DNA of 64,000 nt, taken from Cucumis sativus (taxonomy: Eukaryota > Streptophyta > Magnoliopsida > Cucurbitales > Cucurbitaceae). Positions 36,816 to 49,390 of the stretch are shown here, piece after piece. The position numbers and the translations under genes were made by a program. Every line of letters starts with the position of its first letter. Position 1 is the first letter of the stretch. A model generated the notes under the pieces. It was not told the DNA's origin and did not search any database. It saw nothing but the letters and a program-made list of their open reading frames with translations. The DNA is taken from contig NC_026661.2 in the NCBI RefSeq assembly GCF_000004075.3, positions 19,682,307 to 19,746,306 on the forward strand, read 5' to 3'.

Positions 36816-37348
36816 TATTGTACTAAAAAAACTTATACACAACTTTTAAACTTTGATTCTCAAATATATGAAATTGTAACAATGACATACATTCGAGAAC
36901 TCAATAATTTTTGTTATTTAGAGATCCAATTCATGATTATAAAATGAAAGAGTTAAATTGTAATATAATAGTTTGTATAAGTGTTGATGGTGTGATTACA
37001 ACAACCCACATTTGATATGGGCAATTCTTGTCAATTCTTGCCATTTGCTCCAATAATAATAAGAAGAAGAATAACAATAATAACAACATATGCAACCAAT
37101 TGGATATCAAGCTTGAAAGGTACAAAATGGAAGGAGGCAAAGGCATTGATTGGCAGGCAAAGCAAACACACACATGAACACAAAACACAAGTCTTTTTTT
37201 CTTTCTTTTTCTCAATAAATAATTATAAAAAGAAAAACCCTATTGAAAGATAAGGCCATCATCACCCTTTCTTTCTCAAAAATTTATTAATGATGAAAAA
37301 TAAATACAAGTGCTTTTTTGGGGGGGCAGAAATATGACATCATAAATG

Positions 37349-37470
37349 TGAGTGAACAGTGAGTTCCAATGATATGAAAAAGAAAAAGAAAGTAAGTGTG
37401 TACTGTTTAGCCATCCCCATGCAATTGCTTTCATCTCATCTGCTCATCCCAAAAACTCACTGTTCATTCA
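37349..37470. other. Fold-back of microRNA-precursor size
   Basis: The 17-base arm TGAGTGAACAGTGAGTT (37349-37365) is the reverse complement of 37454-37470 except for one position that would be a G:U pair in RNA. The loop is 88 bases. A second, weaker pairing continues inward (37371-37382 with 37428-37437) across an unequal bulge. No conserved plant microRNA was recognised in it. It may be a small-RNA locus, a tiny inverted-repeat element or chance. Confidence 0.4.
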
Positions 37471-37499
37471 ACTCTATCTCTTTTTAACTTATTTTAATT

Positions 37500-40400
37500 A
37501 CAAACACATAAATATATAAGCAAATATATTAATACCCTTTCCCCCTATATTGTCCCTAAACTAGTCCCCTGCCCCTATCATTTTGGCCTACCCCACTTCT
37601 TCTCCCCATCACTTTCACTTCCCTATTTGCTTCCATAACTACTACCTAGGGTTTAACTTTGTACGTATATACATGTGCTTTTCTTATACTGTATGATAAT
37701 TTGTATCAACTGTGAATTTTTACACCATGTGTTTACTGCATAATGGATGTAATTAAAACTTCTGTGGTTGTGTTGATAATTTGGGTCAGTGTAGCTTTAA
37801 AATGTATATATTATGACCTCTTTCCAATTATAGTTTTTGTTATTAACTTCATCCATTATTTTAACGTGACGTGATTACTTAGTTATTTAACGAAAACATG
37901 GCAAGTTGATTTCAACTTATTTAAACACTTGATACTGAAAATTCAAATGGTAGGGACAACCACATCCATGAAAAAAATCATAAAAGTTTAAAAGAAGTAC
38001 GCGATGTAACTCACCGACGAATTTAGTATAGATCCACCGTTAACGTAACTTTGAATGTTAAAATAAAATTGTAAAAAATAACTTTTTGACAATAGGGGTT
38101 GTGGAGTGACGAATCGAACCTCAAACCTCAAATTTCATCACACAAATTCATGTAAATTAAGCACAAACCCTAAGTTTAGGGGGAGGAATCCTAGTTTGTC
38201 ACATAAATTATTGGGGGTATACATATATATGTGGTGTGGGGTATGTGTGAGAGGGGGTGAATAATGTGAATATATATATGTGTATATATTAATGAAGAGA
38301 GGAGTTAAGGGCAGGGTGTCCTAAAATGAGAAGAGGAAGGGGCACATAATGATGGCATTTGAAGACAGAAGTCAGGGTCAGGGGAGAAGGCATGGAGAAG
38401 AGGACCCTTGAGATAAAAAGAAAAGAAAAAGGTTATACTATATACACACATATATATAATGTTGTGTGTCAATAATAATGATAATAATGTAAATTACTGT
38501 ATGGTATTGTGGCAGAGGGAAGAAGGGGGTTATTTTGTTGTTATTTCAAAGAGAGGTTATGTATAATAAAACCAAAAGTAAAATTGGAAAAAAACAATCA
38601 CTAATTCCATTTTGTTGTGGGTTCCAAGATTGGGAGACAAAACTCTTTTTTGTGTTCAACCCCTAATTTCTTTATAAAAAATAAATGTTTCTGTAGAAAT
38701 TCTGAAAAGGCTTTGGAAGAGATGAGATGTGAAAAATAATATATATATTACATATAGTTTATATATATTAGAATTCAGAGGGAGGAGAAAAGAGAGAGAG
38801 ACTCATTTCCCAATTACCATGCACACTCGTGTTGTCTTGAATGCATTAAATTATTGCCCTTTCAATTTAATTCTACCCACATTAATTTCTTTGTCTCGAA
38901 AATTCTAAAAAATATTAGGTTAAAGTACAAGTTTAGTTGGTTTGATAATATTTCGTTGAAATTTTTATTTTTATTTTATGTTTGATATTCTTTTATAGTT
39001 CAAATATGATTAGATAAATAATCTTGAAATTATTAAACTTATTTTAGTAATTTACTCAAAACCTAATCTTTCCTAATTCTCTTATTTTATATATTACCAA
39101 TAATCATGAGTTCATAACATTTTAAAGCTCTTAACCTAGGCTAGCTAAGATAATTATACTAATTACGTTGGTTAATTAATTGTGTACTTACTTTAATAGG
39201 TTAGTACACTCACAGGGAAAAGAAAAGCATGTTAACAATTTTAATTCTTCCCTATAACAACAATCACATTTTTAAATACATTTCCATGTTTAAAGAATAT
39301 TGATAATACTTCTAGAAGTCTCGCATATTTATTAAGTGTCGTTTTCTTAATTTACTAAAAAAGTTCGAAATATATTAATTAAGGTAAATTTAATTATATA
39401 TCATGATAATTTTACATATAATTTTGATCTTAAATACAATATATGAGTGTATTAAAGAGGTATTTCAATATATCTTCTTCTAATTTATTTTATCACGTAA
39501 TTATTGTTTAAGTTTTCGAACTAGATAGTAAATGATATCTATACCAACCAAGCTATGTTGGGATTGTAATATAAAATATTAAATATAACACCAACCCACT
39601 TGGCTATACATATACATGAAAACATTGAACTTTCTATTATGATTTTAACTTCTTTTTTTGTTTTGATGAGTTGGGTTTAGGTTGGTTTAATATAAACTAT
39701 CTGATTGGATTTGGTTTGCCTTTATACAACCAGAACATTATTAATGGGATTTGGGAAAGACATTAATTAATGGTAGAAGCTCTATACTTTATTTTATATA
39801 TATATTCAAAATTGATTTTTGTCGTTTATCAATTAAATTAGGAAGTAAATTATATGTTAATAATTATAGTGTAATTAATCAGTATCTATCACTCACTCTC
39901 AGAAAATAGCTGTCATATATATGTGTGTATGTGTATGTGTATTTATTTTTGGAGAAATTCATTTTAGCATTGCTGCAAGCAAAAGGTACCCTTGTTCTAC
40001 GCTTCTGCCACACCCCAACTTTTTCAAACCCTTTTTCTTCACTTCCCTTTACTTTAGCCGACATCTTATTTTACTCCCAAAATTACCCTCTTCTCTCGAC
40101 TCGAACGTAGTTCAATCGATTTAAAATAACAATAAATTTATTTTATATAAATAGTCATTGTTTCTTATGTGTCGTTGATCATGAATTGTAACTTTCTACA
40201 AAGTTGAACGTTTAAATCTTTCAACTACTTCTAGATTTATTTCACCGACGTTTAAGTTCTCATAAAGTAGTTTGTCGTAGAGTCTTTGATGTCATTCAAT
40301 TTATATTTTTCTTATTTATATATGTATATTAAACTTGATTTACTTTATATAATTAAAGTAAATAGTCAACCCATATATATATTTATATATCATTTTTTTT

Positions 40401-42600
40401 ATATAATGTTCAAAGTTAAATTGATATTATTTATTTTATAAAAGAATGTCATCAGTTAGTTAGAAAAATAATATAAATTATTTTATAACTAAATTATATG
40501 CTTTAAACAAAAGTGTAAATAATTTAGCATCATAAATCTAATACTTTTTAAAGATTTTTTTTAGGTCTCTATTTTTACAGTTGTCGTCATACCCCGTCCA
40601 AAGCTCCTTCTCTAACCCCTAATCTAACCCTAAAAGAGGGTACGAGAGTTAACAAACATTGTCATACTTGACTGTTTGACTCATTTAAACGTCTAGTCAA
40701 GCTTTCCTCACCTAAGGTGTATTGTTTTTGGCTCCTAACCTGATGTCCTTAGTCAAAATTCTTTCCGCAAGGTCACTTTGACTACAATGACACACTAACC
40801 ATGACACTTAACAAACTTTTAATGAGAATTTGCTTGGGAGTTCTTAGGTCTAGAGTAGTTGTGTTGGTCATAAATAATAGTATAGTTTCAACATAAAAAT
40901 AATAACAACTTAACCTTAGTGTGTATATATATATATATGCCACACAAAGCACATTTTCCTTTTCCTTCCTAATATTAACTTGTGTTTGTAATAATTTTGT
41001 ATCAGTTGAAAGCTACTGTAGGTTGTCATGTAATTGAAAATTTCAACTATATATTTCAATGTAATGAAACCAACAAAAAAAAAAAAAAAAAGAGTAAAAG
41101 TGAGTGACCATTTAGAATAAAATTGAATGTGAAATTAATGAGTATGGGAGTTTGGAGAGAGTGGTAGTTATGAGATCTTAGTCAATGTTAGATTTTGTTC
41201 TTAATTATCATATTTATTATATATCTCTTTCTTTTTTCATTGTTTATTAAATTTTGTTAATATATATAGTTTTGTTTTGTTTTGTTTTTATGCTTGATAT
41301 TGATTATATATAATCCTTAATCATAAATAATTAACAATTATTCTCAATGGTTTTCTCCCTCTCCCTCTCCCTCTGAGCTGTATAGGCTTAAATTTTTGTG
41401 TTTAAGGTTAATGCTTTAAATTGATGCTTTGAGAGATTCCCAAACCCTAAACCCTTGGTTTTCTTCTTATTCTTCTCTTTTTGTATTTTATTTGTTTGCT
41501 CACAAAAAGCCACACCCATTTTATATCTTTTAGTGGGAAATAATTGAACTCAAACAAGTTTTCACATATCTAATAATATACCTATATTTTAGGTACAGTG
41601 TGGTGTATTGTCATACCTAAGAAGTATACTTAATAATTAAGATGTGTATTATCGATCAATAAAACACATAAATTTAAGTTATGTAAATATTTGTATTGCT
41701 AAAAACATTCTTTTAAGATAGAGAAGTTCAAAAACTAGATTCACACATTTGTCATACAAAACATGGACCGATGATTAAGGTATTTCTATTCTTCTTCTTC
41801 TTTTTTTTTTTTTCAAAGTTTGATTATGTACACAAATTGGAAAAGGGGCAACATTCTTTGTTCCATTAAACTCTACTACCTTTCTTCGGCTTTAAGTGGA
41901 ATTTTAATTTTAGTAATGTGTGATAGGTTTAAATATGTTGTAAATATAATAAAATAAATTTATCGTTTAAAATAATTTCTTTGTGTTTTTATTGATTTTC
42001 TATTAGGAGGGTTAATTTGATATCTTACATTTCAGACTTTCTTCACCACTAATAACTTGATCTAGTGGTTAACATTAAAATAGAGAGCAGTGACGATAAA
42101 GTTTAGAAAACCAACCCAAGAAATTCCCAAAAAAAAAAAAAGAAAAAGGGAAAATTAAGGAAATCCAAAGGCATTGGAATAATTGAAAAGAAAGGTGATG
42201 GGCTACAAGAGGTATAAAAATATTATAGGATCATGAAAAGACTTAACATAAAACCTGAAAGAACTTGTCAATGTCACTTCGTTACTTCAAAAAAGTTCTT
42301 CCCTATAACAAAATTTCCCTTTTTTCTTTGAAAAAAATATGTATAATGCATGAAAATCAATAATAAAAAAGAGAAGAAGATTTAGGAAATTTGATTGATT
42401 GACAATTCAAAAAACCCCCTCTCCTTTTTTTGTTGGTCTCAGAAATCTTTGCATGTATAAAGCTAAAACCAGGAGACCAAACAATGGCCAATTTAAAAAA
42501 TTCAGAATTTAAAATAATGATCGATGTGGGAAACATTAAACACGATAATCAAAGCAAATGCTGGGATTTGGATTTGGATTTGGCTGATGAGATATATCAG
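37500..42600. other. Gene-free stretch (right part of the desert)
   Basis: No gene is supported. A purine-rich patch lies at 38240-38420, with TA repeats at 38220-38290 and 38745-38770. A less AT-rich patch at 40580-40860 has short telomere-like phrases (taacccctaatctaaccctaa) but no frame. A (CTCCCT)n run lies at 41355-41373. Confidence 0.5.
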
Positions 42601-44125
42601 AGAAATTGAATAATCTCTTTTATGTTTTCTTTTCTCTAAATTAAACAGAATGTTCTCTCTCTCTCTCTTGATTAATTAAATTAATTAATTTGTTTGTTTA
42701 ATTGTTTCTTTTTTATAAAAAAATTGGTATCTCTCTCTATCTCTCTCTCTCTTTCCCAATCTCTCAGGGGACAACCAGCATGTACTCTCTGACTTTGTCT
42801 TTTGGCTTTTTTCTTCCATCTTTATTTTAGGTTATTATCATTTTCCCCCCTACTTATTACTACCCATATATTCATATATAGGTTAATTTCAGTGTTTTAA
42901 TATGTCCAGGTCTTGTTTATATTCATTTCTGATCCCATCTTTGATGTCAATGAACATATATTATGAACTAAAAATAATGACACGAAAAGAAATTACAACT
43001 TAATGAAAATTTTAACCTTGATGATAATAATATATAATACCTTTTTTTCTTCCTTTTTCTTTTTGGCAGGGGGTAAAAATTTCCACTTTTTCTCAGTCTC
43101 AGCTCTCAGCTTTCTGCTTTCTTTCCATTGCTTCAAATGCTAAATAGTTTTTGGAAACTGAGGTTTGGTTTCTTTGGGGTTTTGTTGGTACTATTTTTGT
43201 GTGTGTTTCTTTGCTTTTGGTAACTTTACACTGTGTATATATTTGAACTTTTTATTCAATTTAATCTGTTGAGTTTCATTTGTTAACTGTTAGTTTTTTA
43301 AAATTATGTTGTGATTTTTTTTATTAGTCTTTTTTTAAAAATGAGTTGATGAATCAATCCTGAGTGTAATTCGTAAATAAGATTTTGTAAAACTATTTTT
43401 CATAATTACTTAACTCTTAAATTTATGTTTAAATTTAAAAATTAGAAAACAAATGATCATGATACGAAGTTCTTATCTTTTTCTTTTTCTAACTTTCACA
43501 GAATGTAACTTTTTTAGTTTTAATGTAAAAAGAAAAAAGGTTGTTCTAATCTTTATTATATTAACCCTTGTTTATGGAAGCGTTAAAGAAATTCAATCAA
43601 TCTCACATCTAGATTTTGTAAAATAAAATTATGCAAACAAAACAACCTCTAATTAATTAAAGGAACACTTTACTAGACACAAATGTAAAAAATTGAACCA
43701 TACACATGAAATTGAAACAAGAATATAATTTTGAAAAGAAAATAAATAGTATTCTCTAACCTCTAAATTTCATTTTATTTAACATGAAACAAAGTTAAGT
43801 AAATTAAATGATTATTGATTGATAACTTATTACAATAGGTTTATCAACATGAGCTCAACCCGATTGACAGGAAGATGAAATTGTTGTGTTTAAAAGAGAC
43901 ACAACTCAAAGCTTAAACAACCCCATACCAAAACTTAATTGTGCATCAAAACATCACATCTCTATCTCTATCTTTCTCTCCTCATTCTTTCTCTTTCTCT
44001 CACTTCTTATCAATATATTACACTGTACTCCCCAAAGTACACAAAAGCCTAACACTCAAAAAGCATAAAGAAAAATAAAACCTTTCAACCCTTTTTTCCA
44101 TTTTGCAATTCCCTTAATCCAAACC
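42601..44125 (+). promoter_or_regulatory. Promoter and leader region of the WIP gene
   Basis: This holds several CT/GA microsatellites (42654-42670, 42731-42755, 43960-44005). The last forms a pyrimidine-rich leader just upstream of the ATG, a common feature of plant developmental regulator genes and possible target of GAGA-binding (BPC) factors. No clear TATA box was fixed. Confidence 0.35.
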
Positions 44126-46979
44126 ATGACGGACCCAAATTACTCCTCCAATTCCTTCAATTTCATCCATCTTCCTCCTTCCAATTTCCTCCTTTCCCAA
44201 TGCCGTCGCCCTACTCCTCCTCCGCCACCGTCATCTCCGCCGCAAGCCCTCCCTCTCCTCAACACCCTCTCGCCGGAAACCGCCGATCATCCCTCCTCCT
44301 CCACCACCACTCGTAGTTACGATGACGAATCTGCCGTTCTTGCTCTTGACATCAGCCTCTCTTGCCCTAGCTCCGATCTAGACTCCTTCTCGCCAGACCC
44401 CGGCACCGGGAAAATAATCGACGGCGACGTTTCCGACCACCCTTTGCCGATCTCCGGTAAGGGTCAGTACTGGATTCCGACCCCATCGCAGATCCTCATC
44501 GGTCCTACTCAGTTCTCTTGCCCTCTTTGCTCTAAAGCCTTCAATAGATACAATAATCTTCAGGTAAAAGTTTTCAATTCTTTTTTTGGTTTTAGTTTTA
44601 TTTATTATTTTTTTTCTTGGGGTTTTGATTTAACGGTTCAAGAAATGTTCTTTGTGTCTTCCTTTTTGTGTACTTCTTTTGCAAGATTGAGTTATTGCAT
44701 TGAGACTATGAGTGAGTGTTTTTCTTTTTCTTTTCTTTTCTTTTGTGGGTTTTTGCTTTTTTGATCAGTCTGAGAAATTGAAGTGATCTGCTGCAAAACA
44801 ACTGTTTGACATTTATGATTATTTTTTTTGAGAACGGTGAAATAGTGAAGTAATTATGGGGAGAAGGGGTTTTTTTTCTTTTTGGTGTTTAAAAATATTT
44901 CAAAAACTTCTCTAAATGGTAGAATTGATTAATATTTTCTTTTCATTCTTTTGGGATTTAAAGGATTTGAATTGAGTTTTGTTATAAATAATATATTAGA
45001 ATTGTGTTTTTTTGGTTGATTTCAGCTCTCTTTGATACGACTTCGTTGAAATGTATTCTTCCTTTCCCATAATTTTTTAGTGTTAAAAATTTGATAACTC
45101 AAAAAGTCCAATCAACCCAACCTTTGGATTTTCTATTACCTAAATAACTTTCTGATGTTCATGAGTTTGATTGGTTTATAACTTTAATTTGCCTAAAATT
45201 ACTCAAATTAACCCTAAAACTTATTATTAGTTTTCAAATGTGTATATATATATATTTTTACTTATTAGAATAATATTATATATTCATATATTTATTTGAA
45301 TGTTGTACTTTTTGTTTGATGACTTATTCCCAGCAACTCCTAAAAATATTGTTTTTAGCAATTTAGAAATAAAAATTTCATAAGATAAAAAGAGAAAATA
45401 GATTCCAAGAGTTATTTCAAATCTTAGTCAACACCTTTAAAAACAAATAAACAAAAAAGTTTCTTTCTTTTTTCTGGGTTGGGAAATCTAGGTGAGATTT
45501 TCAAAGGAACTGTTAGTAAAACAATATTTGCTTCTTAAAAACTAAAATGGGATTAATTTCTGAAAGCAGAAAGATATATATATATATATACATATTCACG
45601 TTTTCTTTACTAAAAATGTTCCTCGTTTTTCATATCACAGCATAGGAAAAATTGCTTTTTCTACTGTTATTATTTCATTCTCCTCTCATAATTTTCATAC
45701 ATTATATCAGAACAATAGTTAAAAAATGTAATAATAAACATTCTTCCATTTTATTTGGAAGTGTTCTCTTTAGAAAATAACAGTGAAGGACAAAACAATA
45801 ACATGTTTTATTATGATATATACTTTTAATAATGTTATGGAATGACTATTTTATATGATTACATTTTAAGATATCTAATTAATGAAGAGTCGGGACTGTA
45901 TATATAATGAAAATGAATTGACAAAATTAGTTATAGGGATATGTAGAGACGAAAATGAAAACAAAACCCACCAGTTCAGGAAGTGGCGACGTTTTTCTTT
46001 TCTTCTTTTAGAATATTATCTTTTCGGTTCAAAAGTTCTTACGAAGCATATGTGCATTTAGTCTTAATTTTTTTAGAATAGATGTATTTGTCTCTGAGAT
46101 TCAATATGTATATACTTTTAGTTGTTGAACTTTTTTTTTTTAATAGATTTCTTAGACCCTTGAAGTGTTTTTTTTCTAAAAATAAAATAACAAAATATGC
46201 TGTTAAAAGTTAATATATAAGTTAATTTTAGAGTTAAAGAGATAGTTCTTTTAGAAAGTATTTTTTCCAATTTAAACCAATAAAACACCTATCTTAAAAT
46301 CGTAGTGGCTAAAAGACGACGTTTTGAGATGTTCAAACATGGCGAGAATGTTGAGAACAAGTTAATGTAGTTGATGGATATTAAGATATACCTATCTAAC
46401 CCTCTCATTCTAAGAAAAACGACATTTTGTTATCATAGTAATACCGAACACAAGTCCATATTTTTCAAAATTCGAGAACTTTGTTTCATGAGTTGATGCT
46501 TTTAAGTTAACTAAATATGATTGTTTGACATGCAGATGCATATGTGGGGACACGGTTCACAATACAGAAAAGGACCAGAATCACTCAAAGGCACACAACC
46601 AACCGCAATGCTAAGGCTACCATGCTACTGTTGCGCAGTTGGTTGCAAACACAACATAGACAACCCTCGTTCACGCCCACTCAAAGATTTCCGAACCCTC
46701 CAGACACATTACAAGCGCAAGCACGGCATCAAGCCTTTCACTTGTAGAAAATGCACCAAAGCCTTTGCTGTTAAGGGCGATTGGCGAACCCACGAGAAGA
46801 ATTGTGGCAAGATTTGGTATTGCTTTTGTGGCTCTGATTTTAAACATAAACGCTCCCTTAAAGACCACATCAAAGCCTTTGGTCGCGGCCATGGTGCCCT
46901 TGGCCTTGATTACTTTGACGATGATAATGAACCCTCTCCTGAACTCGATGAAGATCATCTCTTTGTTCGCCTTCGTTAA
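44126..46979 (+). CDS. WIP: WIP-domain C2H2 zinc-finger transcription factor
   Basis: Exon 1 (44126-44563) and exon 2 (46536-46979) flank a 1,972-bp intron (CAG|GTAAAA ... TGCAG) and give 293 residues. The WIP signature [12 protein letters not shown] (W116-I117-P118) precedes four zinc fingers: finger 1 Cys132, Cys135, His148, His152; finger 2 in CYCCAVGC to HYKRKH; finger 3 Cys216, Cys219, His232, Cys236; finger 4 Cys242, Cys244, His257, His265. The intron cuts finger 1. The N-terminal half is Pro/Ser-rich and has an EAR-like LALDISL (72-78), which may recruit a TOPLESS-type corepressor. WIP proteins act in the nucleus in seed-coat, transmitting-tract, root and leaf-vein development. The motif [20 protein letters not shown] and the acidic tail place it nearer WIP2/4/5 than TT1. 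Reading on through the donor gives only a short intronic tail. Confidence 0.96.
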
Positions 46980-48107
46980 TCACGTCTTCTCTCTCTTTTT
47001 GTTGTGTGGTTAAATAATATATATGATGTTTGTTGTTGTAATTTGTGTTGTGTATATGAGGAGGAAGTTGAGATGGGGGACTGTGATACAAAGGTGCAAA
47101 TTGAAATATTGATTTAGTTGTAAAATTTTTGATATGATGTCGATTTTTATGGCAATTTATAATATATGAATGAACGGATTATGACCCTTGATGTTTGATC
47201 ATAAATATGGAAACTCGGTTTCCATGTAGATATTTAATATTTTTTTTATAAGAAAAACGTAGAGTTGTGTGATTTTGTGTGTTAATAAAAATTGTTTATT
47301 ATAGCTCGTTATCTTTGTGTATACTACATCCAATCATTTAATTATAGTTTGTCACACGATAAACTTTTATTGTTTTTTTTGTGTGTTTATGTAGGATTAG
47401 AGTCGTTGGAATTAAATACTCTACCACCTTTAAACATTGTTCTTTATTTATTGTTCGAATAAACTCGTTGTACTTCCTTTCAAAAGTGTGAATTCATAGT
47501 AATATTGACCTATAATAAATTTAGATTGGTCCAACCATTCACTTGTGACCGATTCATGATGTATTTACTTTTGTGACTTTTTCCTAACCTTTGTCTATTT
47601 CACAATGTTCAAACTAACTTATTGCATGAAATACCACACAAAGGTCAATTAGAAAAACAAAATTAGAATAAACCAATTGTGGTTAAGCACCTATTCATGT
47701 ATGTAGTTAAGGTGGTGTTTGAGGCAATAAGTATTTAAGACGTAGTAATCATCATTTACTACAATAAATACTATTTAAAAATTTTCAATTACTTACGTTT
47801 AACACTATTTTGAAATTAATTTTTTTTATATCTTTTGCTATTTGGTGCATTTTTTTACTATTTTAATTCTATCAATTTTTATTATTTGGTACATAATTTA
47901 TTTTTTTCTCAAACTAAAGCAGTTTATACCTTCGACGCATATTATTATTAACCAAACTAAAATAGTTTATACCTTCAACGCATATTATTATTAACCAAAC
48001 TAAAATAATATACGTGATCGAGTAGTAAGATATAAGCCCTAGGGGCAATATTGGGATATTCTAAAAACAATAGGGTTATTATAGTAAATTTGTTCCTCGT
48101 TCCAGAA
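46980..48107. other. Intergenic stretch with a 43-bp tandem repeat
   Basis: This holds the WIP 3' untranslated region (first about 200-300 bases) and AT-rich spacer. The tandem repeat at 47911-48009 is the only structured feature. Confidence 0.5.
47911..48009 (+). repeat. 43-bp tandem repeat, 2.3 copies
   Basis: Copies at 47911-47953 and 47954-47996 share 'agtttataccttcgacgcat' with three differences, and a third partial copy (aaactaaaataat) follows. It ends about 100 bases before the site II elements of the next gene. Confidence 0.85.
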
Positions 48108-48131
48108 TGGGCCGAGGAAAGTTCGTGGGCT
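48108..48131 (+). promoter_or_regulatory. Two site II elements (TGGGCC, TGGGCT)
   Basis: TGGGCC (48108-48113) and TGGGCT (48126-48131) lie about 90-110 bases before the start codon of the CHORD-like gene, in the position of a core promoter. Confidence 0.5.
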
Positions 48132-48218
48132 TTATTTAGCCTCTCGTTATCGGCTCTACTCGATCTCTAACTCATCCCTAACCTTGGAATCTCATTGTTC
48201 TCTGTGAAACGAAATTGA

Positions 48219-48815
48219 ATGAGTGCTTCCATGGCGTTAGCGCCAAGCTTAAATCACAGCCCCAGGTTTCCACCATGGAACGGATCAAAGATCGTGGCCT
48301 GCTCAAACTCAATCAACCCTCCGATAAATTCCACCAGTTTCCAATCATCCTCCGTCGCGAAACGCTGCTTACGGTGCCATACCGTTTACTCGGATGTCGA
48401 TAATTCTCCTTCCGCTTGCGTCTTCCATGGCCACATCACTGGTTCGTAACGTACACTCGAAATTTTAAAATTAGGTCTTAGATGTTTTTCCGAAGAGTGG
48501 GGATTCGTCTTCACAGTTTTTATATTCTTTTGAGAAAAGCTTATATTGAGGTTGAAATAGTACGTGAATCTGGTTTTATTAATAGGGGAGAGGGGGTTGT
48601 TTGCTTTGTCGCCCCCGCACCAGGGGATTGACGGTGAATGGAGTGACGGCTCCGGTGTGATCGTTTATAAATGGAATGATAAATCAAATCGTCCTAACTC
48701 CGGAACTGGCAACTGGAAGAGACGGTGGAGTTGTTGCTCCGAGTACGATGAACGTGCACCTCCTTGCCGTCGGGGATGGCACGTTTCTTACGACGATGGG
48801 TTCACTTTGTATTAA
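48219..48815 (+). CDS. Small protein with transit-like N-terminus and CHORD-like zinc site
   Basis: Exon 1 (48219-48441) and exon 2 (48586-48815) are joined by a 144-bp intron (ACTG|GTTCGT ... AATAG) and give 150 residues. The first about 48 residues are Ser/Asn/Pro-rich with no acidic residue, which suggests a plastid transit peptide. The rest has a Cys/His order seen in CHORD zinc domains: Cys50 and Cys53 (CLRC), Cys67 and His70 (ACVFHG), Cys124-Cys125 (RWSCC), Cys135 and His140 (CRRGWH). The C-x4-H end and WSCC are characteristic of CHORD proteins (RAR1/CHP family), but here the first pair is CxxC and there is an insert of about 50 residues before WSCC. The protein ends GWHVSYDDGFTLY. I know no function. 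Another possible start is the second ATG (48231, residue 5). Confidence 0.8.
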
Positions 48816-49390
48816 TAGAATAGAGTGTCGTCTCTGCCAATAATTAATGGCATTTGTATAAACCGTAAGATTGATGGCATTCGTAAATTGCTTGAATGTT
48901 ATAAGAAGTGTATTGTAAAGTGTAAATTGCTGGGATGTTATGAAAATTATATTACAAACAGATTTCAAATACACGCTCCAAACATTGAATCTCAATCATG
49001 TTACATTACAAAAATAATCTCAATACAGGCATCAAACCTAAATTAGGCATGTAAGGTTGATCAACCTTGCATGAAGTAAAGATGTGAACATCTAAGCTAA
49101 TGTTGTGAAGTTTTAATCAAATTTGAGTAACGTTCAAATTCGCAACTAACAAATTAAACATTAGCATATATTTAATTAAAACTTGCTAAATTTACACAAG
49201 TCATCTTCCAAAAACATTAGATTGTATGAACAAAATTCTCATAAAACAGAGACGAGAGAGATGAGTGTGAATGGTGAAAAAAAGCATCCGATTCTCATCA
49301 TTCAAGAATAAGCATATATATATATGTGTGTGCATAACAACAAATTCATACACTCTCCGATCAAATCTCCGGTGACGCCACAAAAGCTGC
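48816..49390. other. Spacer between two convergent genes
   Basis: Both flanking genes end here, so the 575 bases should hold two 3' untranslated regions. There is a (TA)n-(TG)n run at 49313-49332 and nothing else of note. Confidence 0.5.

Noticed and set aside
40580-40860. Telomere-like 'ctaaccctaa' words and a GC-richer patch
   Set aside because: Only two or three degenerate units are present, too few for an interstitial telomere array, and no frame is open.
44126-44764. A single 212-residue protein reading through the WIP exon 1 donor
   Set aside because: The CAG|GTAAAA donor at 44563 and the matching acceptor at 46535 restore the zinc fingers; the read-through tail is intronic Phe-rich noise.
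44126-46979. Identity with the melon sex gene CmWIP1
   Set aside because: The published missense alleles I recall for CmWIP1 (L77F, P193L, S306F) do not fit this numbering: residue 77 is Ser, 193 is Arg and the protein ends at 293. A different WIP paralogue is more likely; a phylogeny would decide.
46671-47091. Minus- and plus-strand frames overlapping WIP exon 2
   Set aside because: All are shadows of the zinc-finger exon; none has family features.
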